Shown here: positions 8,656 to 15,258 of the stretch, piece by piece
How positions within the stretch are numbered: the first letter of the stretch is position 1
Layout: every line of letters starts with the position of its first letter
Assembly (NCBI GenBank): GCA_964591605.1
Contig: CAZQEN010000074.1
Coordinates: 1-24,842 of the forward strand
Direction: 5' to 3'
Origin: CAYLLT01 sp964591605
Lineage (GTDB): Bacteria > Planctomycetota > Phycisphaerae > UBA1845 > PWPN01
DNA length: 24,842 bases
The notes under the pieces: model-generated
Databases searched by the model: none
What the model saw: only the letters and a program-made list of their open reading frames with translations
What the model was told of the DNA's origin: nothing
Translations under genes and position numbers: made by a program

Positions 8656-9461
8656 TGCCGGCCCGGCGATGGTGTCTGATCCAGGCGGGGTGCGGGACCG
8701 TGGGCTACCACTGCGGGACCCGGCTGGCTGGCTCATCTCTGGCGACCTCGCTGGAGGGTGTGATCACCATCGACCGTGCCCGCATCAGCAACAACAACGC
8801 CGTTTCCTGCCCCGAGTACGCGGGGCATGTGGACGAGCCCAAGAGCCGCTGCCTGGCCGGGATTCTGGGCGCGCGTGCGGGAGTCCGCGTGGCCGCCCAT
8901 GTCGAGGACATCGAGGACGCCGACTGGCCGGCGCTCGTCTCGCCGGGCGGCGCGGTCGAATCGGAATCGGAGTGCCTGACTGTCGTGATCATCGGCCTTG
9001 ACGACTGGTCGGCGCGTTTGTCGGTCATCGAGCGTCTCCGGCAACTCGCGGGGGCTGCGGCGACGCGCCTGCTCCCGATCCAGGTCGGTCTGGATCGCGG
9101 CCGGGCGGTGGTTTGGGTCTTCGACGCATATGACTGGGCGGCGCCGTGCCCGGCGTGCGGGATGGATCGGCTGCCGGAACCGGAGCCGTGCATTCTCTTC
9201 GATCGCGAGCATCACCTGGTCCGCGGGGACCTGCGCTCGGAAGCCGCAGCGGCGGCGGATCTGGTGTGCCAGATCGTGGGCGAGACGCTGGGCGGACGGA
9301 CGGAGCCCGGCTGGGTCGGTACCAAAACGGAGCTTCACGCGGAGGCGGCGGGCGGGCCTTACCGACGCACCACGCGGCGCCGGCGGACGATGGCCCCGCA
9401 CTGCCTGGGTCCCCACGATCCGCGCGGGCCGGTGAGCTGGAGCCATCTGGTGGAGGGATGA
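8655..9461 (+). CDS. Second ThiF-fold (E1-like) protein, divergent
   Basis: This 268-aa protein uses ATG 8655 (GTG 8652 is possible), with GGAGG upstream and an overlap with the previous stop. The N-terminus has a dinucleotide-binding glycine motif, QAGCGTVG (11-18), then TIDRARISNNN in the place of the E1 'DxDxVExSNLNRQ' segment, and IIGLDDWSARL in the place of the 'DNxxxR' helix. Cys165-x-x-Cys168 (CPAC) and a late Cys250 suggest the zinc site of E1 enzymes. I see neither the arginine finger after the asparagines nor a clear catalytic cysteine. It may be a non-catalytic partner forming a heterodimer with the 6743 product, like eukaryotic E1 pairs, or an adenylating enzyme for another substrate. 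Both are inference; the Rossmann and zinc features are direct readings. Confidence 0.75.
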   Translation: MPARRWCLIQAGCGTVGYHCGTRLAGSSLATSLEGVITIDRARISNNNAVSCPEYAGHVDEPKSRCLAGILGARAGVRVAAHVEDIEDADWPALVSPGGAVESESECLTVVIIGLDDWSARLSVIERLRQLAGAAATRLLPIQVGLDRGRAVVWVFDAYDWAAPCPACGMDRLPEPEPCILFDREHHLVRGDLRSEAAAAADLVCQIVGETLGGRTEPGWVGTKTELHAEAAGGPYRRTTRRRRTMAPHCLGPHDPRGPVSWSHLVEG

Positions 9462-9462
9462 C

Positions 9463-10224
9463 ATGGTAGAGTCGCAACCCCTGATGCAGCCTTCGGTGGC
9501 GGGCGAAGACCTGCGACGGGCCGTTGACCGCCTGCTCGAGTCGACCAACCCCAGCGACCTGCGCAAGGGCCGTGACCTGCGGCAGTTGAGCGAGCTCTCG
9601 GAAGGGCTCTGGAACGGCCGCTTCGCCCCGGCCGCCCTGATCGGCCTGTCGGATGAGAGGCTGGGCCTGCTGGCGATGCTCAAAGTCGCCGGGCTGATCT
9701 GGTCGGACGGACCGCAGGCCCACGATGCATGGACGCTGCTGATCACGCTGCCGAGGCACTACCCGCTGGCATCCGCGACGGTCCAGTTCGTGGGTCACGT
9801 GCCGTACAACCCCCACGTGGTCCACCGTGCGTTCGTTCCGGACCGGGCGGGTCTGCCGGCGGAGCTGCACAGCTACGTGGCGGCGGTTCGCAGCGGTCAG
9901 GACGGCGGCTGCTGCTTTGTCCGCCACACGCAGTGGGCCGCTGATGTGACGTGCGATCTGTCGCTGCTGGTCTGGCAGGTGAGCCGCCTGCTGTGCGGCG
10001 CGCGGATCCACGGCGAGCGATCCAGCCTGAACGATCAGGCCCGCGACCACTACCTGCAGTTGCGGGACAAGGGGCAAGTGCCGCTCGGCCCGGCGCTGCC
10101 GTTTCCGCACGGCTCGTCGCAGGAGCTCTGCGCGGGCTTCGAGGATTCTCAGCAGATGCCCGACTGCGACGAGGCGGTCGAGTGGCTGACGGCCGGACCG
10201 GACACGACGGAGGGGAGGGGCTGA
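9463..10224 (+). CDS. E2/UBC-like ubiquitin-conjugating protein
   Basis: This 253-aa protein starts at ATG 9463, one base after the previous stop, with GGAGGG just upstream. Residues 88-111 (TLLITLPRHYP...VQFVGHVP) match the central UBC-fold strands and the 'YP' turn of E2 enzymes; YNPHVV (115-120) stands near the HPN motif. After an insert of about 30 residues comes Gly-Gly-Cys150-Cys151-Phe, then Trp158 and a helix SLLVWQVSRLL. This mirrors the E2 pattern of active cysteine, tryptophan eight to ten residues later, and a hydrophobic helix. Either Cys150 or Cys151 should accept the Ubl. A C-terminal extension of about 75 residues has no recognised motif. Position between the E1-like genes and the Ubl supports the call. 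Sequence identity to eukaryotic E2s is low. Confidence 0.75.
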   Translation: MVESQPLMQPSVAGEDLRRAVDRLLESTNPSDLRKGRDLRQLSELSEGLWNGRFAPAALIGLSDERLGLLAMLKVAGLIWSDGPQAHDAWTLLITLPRHYPLASATVQFVGHVPYNPHVVHRAFVPDRAGLPAELHSYVAAVRSGQDGGCCFVRHTQWAADVTCDLSLLVWQVSRLLCGARIHGERSSLNDQARDHYLQLRDKGQVPLGPALPFPHGSSQELCAGFEDSQQMPDCDEAVEWLTAGPDTTEGRG

Positions 10225-10226
10225 TC

Positions 10227-10601
10227 GTGCCGCAGTGGGAATGGACAACAAAGCTCGAAATCCGGGGTCCGGTGTGCCGTGCCGCGGTGCAGGCATACGT
10301 CGCCGCGCTGGGCGAGCACCTGGCGCATTCGGCCCTCCGGCCGGAGCTGCTGGACCCGCAGGACGGGCGGCTCGTCCGCGCGGACCGCGTCACCCTCCGG
10401 TGGATTCATGATGACCCGAGGTCGCAGGACGACCCGGCCGAGGACGGAGAGCCCGTGACCTCGGAACCAGACCCGGCTCGCATGCGCCTGGTCTCCGCGT
10501 ACCTGGCGACGCTGCGCCACCTGGGATTGAACGAGTGTTCGGCGGGCAGATTGATCCAGCGGCTGCGGACAGCCGCACCGGTGTCCATCTGCTCCAGTTG
10601 A
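10227..10601 (+). CDS. Orphan 124-aa operon protein
   Basis: I do not recognise this protein. It begins at GTG 10227, two bases after the E2 stop, behind a strong purine run (GGAGGGGAGGGG at 10210-10220). The N-terminal 65 residues read as strand-helix-strand (WEWTTKLEIRG, a helix VCRAAVQAYVAALGEHL, then VRADRVTLRWI). An acidic, proline-containing linker (about 65-85) follows, then a helical C-terminus (MRLVSAYLATLRHLGL). It ends in ICSS, with no glycine tail. The packing between E2 and Ubl suggests an adaptor or conjugation cofactor made with them, but this is inference. Coding potential is supported by start spacing and operon fit rather than homology. Confidence 0.65.
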   Translation: MPQWEWTTKLEIRGPVCRAAVQAYVAALGEHLAHSALRPELLDPQDGRLVRADRVTLRWIHDDPRSQDDPAEDGEPVTSEPDPARMRLVSAYLATLRHLGLNECSAGRLIQRLRTAAPVSICSS

Positions 10602-10619
10602 TGAAGAGGAGGTTGAACG

Positions 10620-10859
10620 ATGATCGCAGAGAAAACCCTGACCTTCCGTACCATCGGCGGGCGCGACCACCGCTGCCGGGTCAGAAACGGGCAGGCCACC
10701 GTCGGGAGGGTGGCCGCGGCCCTGGCCATGCGGGAAGGCCTCGCCGGCACCTATGAGGTCCTCAACCGCGAGGAGCGCACGCTCGATCCGGAAATGAAGC
10801 TGGACGATCTGCCCGATGGAGAGGTGCTGACCGTCTCCAGCGAGCTGACGCCCGCGTGA
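10620..10859 (+). CDS. Ubiquitin-like (beta-grasp) modifier protein
   Basis: This 79-aa protein starts at ATG 10620 with an ideal AGGAGG (10607-10612) seven bases upstream, the best ribosome site in the operon, fitting high expression. The layout is that of a ubiquitin fold: strand (KTLTFRTI), turn, strand (HRCRVR), a helix (TVGRVAAALAMRE), strand (TYEVLNRE), then DDLPDGEVLTVSSEL, which matches the 'L-x-D-x-DxLxDGDxLxL' end of YukD/ubiquitin-like proteins. Flanking E2, E1 and JAMM genes support a role as the conjugated tag. The mature end is odd: the protein finishes Thr-Pro-Ala with no Gly-Gly. The frame continues beyond the TGA for ten codons containing Glu-Gly-Gly before a second TGA at 10890-10892. 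It could be non-conjugated or use an unusual C-terminus. Confidence 0.8.
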   Translation: MIAEKTLTFRTIGGRDHRCRVRNGQATVGRVAAALAMREGLAGTYEVLNREERTLDPEMKLDDLPDGEVLTVSSELTPA

Positions 10860-10887
10860 GTGGAAGGTGGCGTGCTTTCAGGTTGGA

Positions 10888-10913
10888 CGTGAGCGCAACG
10901 CGATCCGCTCACG
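10888..10913 (+). other. Intercistronic stem-loop after the Ubl gene
   Basis: CGTGAGCG (10888-10895) pairs perfectly with CGCTCACG (10906-10913) across a 10-base loop. It lies 28 bases after the Ubl stop and 16 bases before the next ATG. There is no U-tract, so it is not a standard terminator. It could protect the Ubl mRNA end from exonucleases or lower translation of the next gene. Confidence 0.5.
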
Positions 10914-10928
10914 CGGTTGGAGGCTGTG

Positions 10929-11909
10929 ATGGCTGCTGCGCTGCATGCCGCCGGCGAGAAGTCCTCGAGCGCGGTCGCTCTGACGGTGACGCAGAGCGCC
11001 CAGCGGCTCATCGATCTGCCAGTCCAGTTTGGTCCGCTGGCCAAGGAGCTGGCCTGCCGTGCGGTGTGCGCGCATCCGGACCGCGAAGGGCAGCACTGGC
11101 ACATCCGCAGCGGCGTTGAACCGTGCCCCATACATGGAGGCGTTCTGCGACTGACGGCGGTTGCGGACTGCGATGGCCGCGAGCTGGCCACGCTGTCCGT
11201 GCCGCCGTCGCGTTTCACATCGCTGGCCGAGCGGATGGCCGCCGAGCTCGGCTGGAAGGGAACCTTCTCCTTCCGCCTCACCGTCCCGCCGCCGGAGGAT
11301 CCGGGCGTGTCGGCGACGGGACCGGAGGCGGACCATGCGGCCGATTTTACGCTCGAGGATGCGGGCAGCGGACTCACGCTGCCCATCGGCTTCTCGCGCG
11401 AGCGCCTGAACGGCCGGGCGGTGTTGCGGGCCGCCGACAGCTTCGTGCGCTGCGTCTTCCGGCGCGACGTGTTCAAGGAGTTGATCGTCCTGGCCTGGTC
11501 GGAGAAGCACGTCGAACGCGGTTTCCTCGCGCCGGCAAGCATCCACCTGACCGACGACGCCTGCTGCGTGCTGATCGAGGGCCTGGTCGAGCTGAAGACC
11601 GTGGAGGCCAGCTCGGCACGGATGCGTACCACCGGCCAGGATTTCCTGAAAGCGTACCAGGGGCTGTCAGGCCCGGTGGGTGGCTATGTCCACTTTCATC
11701 CACCCTCCGAGAAGGACGAGGACTTGGGGCCGCAACCGAGCACGGCCGACGTGGTGACCTTCTGGGACGTGGACCGTGTGTCCCCCCTGCCGATGGTCTA
11801 CCCCATCGTGACGTTCGGGGCCGGCCGCATCGACCTGGGGTCGCGGGTTCGGGTGTTCGGCTACGAGTGCGGCGTATTGCGGGAGATCGCACTGGAGGTT
11901 CTGACATGA
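10929..11909 (+). CDS. JAMM/JAB-domain metallopeptidase 2
   Basis: This 326-aa protein starts at ATG 10929 with GGAGG five bases upstream (in-frame GTG 10926 and TTG 10917 are alternatives). The C-terminal third is a JAMM domain: Glu197 (VERGFL), His255-Phe-His257-Pro (VHFHPP), then Ser271-x-x-Asp274 (STAD), so every zinc and catalytic residue is present. The spacing between HxHP and SxxD is 13 residues, longer than in the first JAMM protein. Residues about 70-118 (LRLTAVADCDGRELATLSV..., a helix, then FSFRLTV) look like another small beta-grasp or similar domain; this is a guess. It probably cleaves Ubl conjugates, alone or presenting them to the AAA+ ATPase. Its stop overlaps the AAA+ start (ATGA), so the two are likely translationally coupled. 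Confidence 0.85.
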   Translation: MAAALHAAGEKSSSAVALTVTQSAQRLIDLPVQFGPLAKELACRAVCAHPDREGQHWHIRSGVEPCPIHGGVLRLTAVADCDGRELATLSVPPSRFTSLAERMAAELGWKGTFSFRLTVPPPEDPGVSATGPEADHAADFTLEDAGSGLTLPIGFSRERLNGRAVLRAADSFVRCVFRRDVFKELIVLAWSEKHVERGFLAPASIHLTDDACCVLIEGLVELKTVEASSARMRTTGQDFLKAYQGLSGPVGGYVHFHPPSEKDEDLGPQPSTADVVTFWDVDRVSPLPMVYPIVTFGAGRIDLGSRVRVFGYECGVLREIALEVLT

Positions 11910-13594
11910 GTATGGATCGACAGACGCTCAGGCAGCAGGTCGAGATGCTGCTCGATGCTGTGGTCGGCAGGATGAACGACAACAGCATGAGCGAGGAGGA
12001 CCGGTTGGCGACAATCGCCACGCTGGTCCGGCAGATCGAACTCCTTTGCGCGCGCCGGGGTCGCGCAAATGAGATCCTGCTGGACGCGGCCCTGTCGTCA
12101 CGGGTGGAGGCAACCCGGCTCAGGAATGAGCACGATGCACTGGTACAGGAGTTCCAGCAGATCCGCCAGAAGCTGGAGGCCCGGCCGACGCTGGTGCGGC
12201 ACCTGTCCGAGCATCGGCGGGGTGGCACCCGCATGGCGCTCATGACCAAGGTGGGCCAGGATTTCGCGTCGTTTCTGCCGGTCCGGCTGACCGACGGCGA
12301 CATGCTCCCCCCGCCGCTGGGGCTGTGTCTGGTGAATGCCGATGCGGGAGGGACGTACTACCTGGGCCCGTTTGAAGGCACGGCGCCGCTGCAGGCCGAA
12401 GAGTACACGGACATTGTGGCCGCCCGTCCGCAGACCGCGCTGCCGGGCATCGGCGAGGTTGTGTGCACCGGCCCGGAGGGACGCCGGGTGCTGTTCGCGC
12501 CAACGGACGTGGCTCGCGAGGTGGAACGTCATCTGTCGGAAGGGCTGCCGGTGGCCGTCCGCTCTGAGGGCGGGGTCGTTCGGGAGCTGACTCCAAGCGA
12601 CAGCGGCGGGCAGTTCGAAGACTGGTGCTCGTTTCCGGATCCGGACGGGCCGACGCTCGATCAACTGGTCTTTTCTCCGCGGCTGCGTCAGCAGTGGGAG
12701 CGTGACGTGCAGTGGATGATCAAGGGCCGGGCCCTGCGGGTGCTGCTCATCGGCCCGACCGGGACGGGCAAATCCTCCGCGGTGGAGCGGGCGGCCCGGC
12801 GGGCGGCCCGGGAGGCCGGCAGGCGGTTCGCCCTGATCACCGTCTCGGGCTCCAGCGTTGGGAATTCCCTCTACGGTGAAACGGAGCGGACCATCGGGCG
12901 GGCGTTCAAGCGGGCGAGGGCCCTGGCGCGCAACAACCACCTGGTGGTCATCCTGCTGGACGAGGCCGATGCCCTGCTGGGGGCCAGCGCCGGGCGGTTC
13001 GAAGGTTCGGTCGACCGTCGCGTGCGCCTCACCTGCCAGCAGCTTCTGAGCGAGGAGATCCCCGGTGTGGCCGTGTACGCGACGATGAACCCCCGAAGCG
13101 ACAGCTTCCTTCCGCCAGCCATCGAGCGGCGATTCATGCGGCGAAGCTACCCGCGCATGACCCGCTCCCAGGCCGCTCAGGTCTGCGCGGGCTACGCCGA
13201 AGCCGATGCCCTGTCGCGGATCGGGCTTTCGTGCCGCGAATTCGGCCAGCGCGTCGCCGACTATCTGTTTTCGAGCGATTTCGTGGTGGCCCGCGCCTGC
13301 TTTCAGAGCGGAGAGCGGCTGGACGTCCTGGCCCGCGATCTGCACAACGCCTGCCCCGGAAAACTCAAGGACCTGGTGGTCGCGTTCTGCCGCGACGTGG
13401 AGGACGGCCTGGCCAAGTCGCTGGTCGAGATCTGCACCGCGATGGAAGAGGAATTCAGATCGAATGCTCTGGACGCCAGTAATCTCTGGGATCTGACGTT
13501 TCTGAGCCGGCCGGCCCATGACGCCGTCAAGCTCGTGGAGCCGGTCGCCCGGCGGCCGGAGGAGGTCCGCCCGGTCCTGCGCACCGCGTCATAG
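11906..13594 (+). CDS. AAA+ ATPase with coiled-coil/OB-like N-terminus, Mpa/ARC/PAN-like unfoldase
   Basis: This 562-aa protein starts at ATG 11906 inside the ATGA overlap, with GGAGG eight bases upstream. The same frame is open well upstream, but that part is the shadow of the JAMM gene. Residues about 5-95 are predicted coiled coil, rich in Gln, Glu and Leu heptads. About 115-205 is a beta-rich OB-like segment. The AAA+ core has Walker A GPTGTGKS (283-290), Walker B VVILLDEAD (347-355), a sensor-1 region ATMNPRS and arginine-finger-like ERRFMRR (407-413). This coiled coil, OB, AAA order is that of proteasome-activating ATPases (Mpa/ARC, PAN), which recognise tagged substrates through the coiled coil. 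The C-terminus ends RTAS and lacks a proteasome-docking HbYX-type tail. It probably unfolds or extracts Ubl-tagged proteins; the partner protease, if any, is not here. Confidence 0.82.
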   Translation: MSMDRQTLRQQVEMLLDAVVGRMNDNSMSEEDRLATIATLVRQIELLCARRGRANEILLDAALSSRVEATRLRNEHDALVQEFQQIRQKLEARPTLVRHLSEHRRGGTRMALMTKVGQDFASFLPVRLTDGDMLPPPLGLCLVNADAGGTYYLGPFEGTAPLQAEEYTDIVAARPQTALPGIGEVVCTGPEGRRVLFAPTDVAREVERHLSEGLPVAVRSEGGVVRELTPSDSGGQFEDWCSFPDPDGPTLDQLVFSPRLRQQWERDVQWMIKGRALRVLLIGPTGTGKSSAVERAARRAAREAGRRFALITVSGSSVGNSLYGETERTIGRAFKRARALARNNHLVVILLDEADALLGASAGRFEGSVDRRVRLTCQQLLSEEIPGVAVYATMNPRSDSFLPPAIERRFMRRSYPRMTRSQAAQVCAGYAEADALSRIGLSCREFGQRVADYLFSSDFVVARACFQSGERLDVLARDLHNACPGKLKDLVVAFCRDVEDGLAKSLVEICTAMEEEFRSNALDASNLWDLTFLSRPAHDAVKLVEPVARRPEEVRPVLRTAS

Positions 13595-13605
13595 GAGCCC
13601 TTCCC

Positions 13606-15258
13606 ATGATCCAGCTCACGACGGCGTGGAAACGCCGAAGAGCCCTGAGGGCTCTCCAGAAAAGTGGCCTGGACGCGTCGGCCGCCCTGCTCCGGCAGGC
13701 GCTCGAGTCCGTCCTGTCCTCGCGGGTGCTGCCCGAGAGACCGCTGATTCTGACGCTCGCGAAGGAACCGTACTTCGTGATCCCGCGGCCGACCCGGTTC
13801 GGCCGGGCGGCCACCCGCGATCTTGGCCTGCCGACGGAGTCGCCGGTGATGCCGCTGGTGGTGGCCATCACGCGGACGCTGGCGGTATGCCGGGGCAATT
13901 CGGCCGACCGAGCGGCGGCGACGCTGCTCCCGATGGCCGTCATCCAGGCCGCCTGTGCGGCCGATCTGCTGATCCGGCAACTGAACCGGAGCACGCGGCA
14001 GCGGTCAGGGCACGGTCAGGCGGATGATCGTCCGGCCACCTGCCTCGGACAGGCGGCCGGCGAGCCGTCCGGGGCGGCGGGTGAGATCGACGCGAGCTCC
14101 GTCCTCCGCTGGGATGCCCTGGAACCCGACTGGCGGGCGCGGCTGTGCGCCCTCCTGTCGGAAGCGAACCAGCTTTTCTCCCTCGATCAGCAACTGGCCC
14201 GCCAGCTCAGGCGAGTCGTGGTGGCGGCCGCCGACCACAGCGGAGAACACCCCCAGGCACTGGTTTTCTCCCGCTCCGCCGCGCCGCCCTCAGAGGCCCT
14301 GCAGGTGTCGGCGATGCGGGCCGATGGATCGCAGATCTGGACCATGGACGGCGGTACTTTCATGGATCAGGTGCTGGGCGACGCGTCATCGCCGCCGGGC
14401 AGCGATTCCCCGAAAATGCCCGATGGCGACCAGATCTTCGAGGCGGGCCGCAGCCTGCTCCGGTCGATCAGCCCGTCCCTGGACCGCGCGGTGGAGCTGG
14501 CCGCGACCAGCATGCAGACCGCCAGCGTCCACATCTGCGACTGCCAGATCCGCCAGCACCCGGCGCAGATCCTGATCCAGGTGAACGCGATGCCTTCGGC
14601 CAGCGCCGATCTGGTGGTCCGGCGTGCCCATGCAGAGTTTGTCCTGGGCAACGCCAGCGGCGAGCGCTTCTATTTCCCCCCCGCCCAGCTCTGCGCCCGC
14701 ATCCGGATCAACGCCCGCGACGAGTGGGAGCCGTGTCTGCCCACGGTCCGCCAGTCGAAGGGCGGCCTGCCGTGGATCCATCCCTACACGGGGGAGATGC
14801 TGGGCAACCCGCTCGGATCGATGGTGGAATGTGTGCCGGCCCCCGCATCGCTGGATCTGCCGATCTCGCCCGAGGCGCGGCGTTTCCTGCCCGGCGTACT
14901 GCCGGGCCTTCCCTATCCGGCGGAGAAGGACTTGTGCCTGAACGGACAGGTCGAGACAATCAGGCAGCTCAAGGCCAGGATCGATGCGGCCCACCGAGCG
15001 GGAAGGGAGCCCGACGTTCTCGGCTCGATCTGCGTCCTCCTGGACCTCGTCCGTGTCGGTCTGACTCGGGCTCATGAATACAACACCGGCACCCCCCGCG
15101 CCCGGCTGGATACGACCCAGATGCTCTACCCCATCCCCTACGGCGTCGAGTTAAGCGGTCCGCTGAGCCAGCGCGTGTTTCCCTTCGCGCCGCTGGGCTA
15201 CCCCCCGATGGGCCGGCCCGCCTCCGTGAGAGCAGCACCTTCCAGGGGTGGACCATGA
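13606..15258 (+). CDS. Orphan 550-aa operon protein
   Basis: I do not recognise this protein. ATG 13606 sits 11 bases after the AAA+ stop, with AGGAG between them. The N-terminal 130 residues are basic and helical (KRRRALRALQKSGLDASAA...). Residues about 130-165 form a Gly/Ala/Asp-rich linker, followed by more helices. The C-terminal half (about 310-540) looks globular and mixed, with HICDCQ, LPWIHPYTGEMLGNPLG and MLYPIPYGVELS as distinctive segments. No signal peptide, membrane segment or Walker motif is evident. Two segments (HxCxC-like, and WIHPYTGEM) could bind metal or line an active site, but nothing is certain. Because it follows the ATPase and overlaps the regulator gene, it may be a substrate receptor or target of the system. 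Confidence 0.7.
   Translation: MIQLTTAWKRRRALRALQKSGLDASAALLRQALESVLSSRVLPERPLILTLAKEPYFVIPRPTRFGRAATRDLGLPTESPVMPLVVAITRTLAVCRGNSADRAAATLLPMAVIQAACAADLLIRQLNRSTRQRSGHGQADDRPATCLGQAAGEPSGAAGEIDASSVLRWDALEPDWRARLCALLSEANQLFSLDQQLARQLRRVVVAAADHSGEHPQALVFSRSAAPPSEALQVSAMRADGSQIWTMDGGTFMDQVLGDASSPPGSDSPKMPDGDQIFEAGRSLLRSISPSLDRAVELAATSMQTASVHICDCQIRQHPAQILIQVNAMPSASADLVVRRAHAEFVLGNASGERFYFPPAQLCARIRINARDEWEPCLPTVRQSKGGLPWIHPYTGEMLGNPLGSMVECVPAPASLDLPISPEARRFLPGVLPGLPYPAEKDLCLNGQVETIRQLKARIDAAHRAGREPDVLGSICVLLDLVRVGLTRAHEYNTGTPRARLDTTQMLYPIPYGVELSGPLSQRVFPFAPLGYPPMGRPASVRAAPSRGGP

Noticed and set aside
10210..10220. GGAGGGGAGGGG run as a structural element
   Set aside because: Best explained as the ribosome site of the 10227 gene and coding sequence of the E2 C-terminus.
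9025..10296. 423-codon minus-strand frame
   Set aside because: Antisense shadow of the second ThiF and E2 genes; no ribosome site or recognisable motif.
11123..11905. Upstream extension of the AAA+ frame
   Set aside because: This stretch is the second JAMM gene in another frame; the ATGA overlap and GGAGG site place the ATPase start at 11906.
12098..13519. 473-codon minus-strand frame
   Set aside because: Antisense to the AAA+ ATPase, which has Walker A and B motifs on the plus strand.
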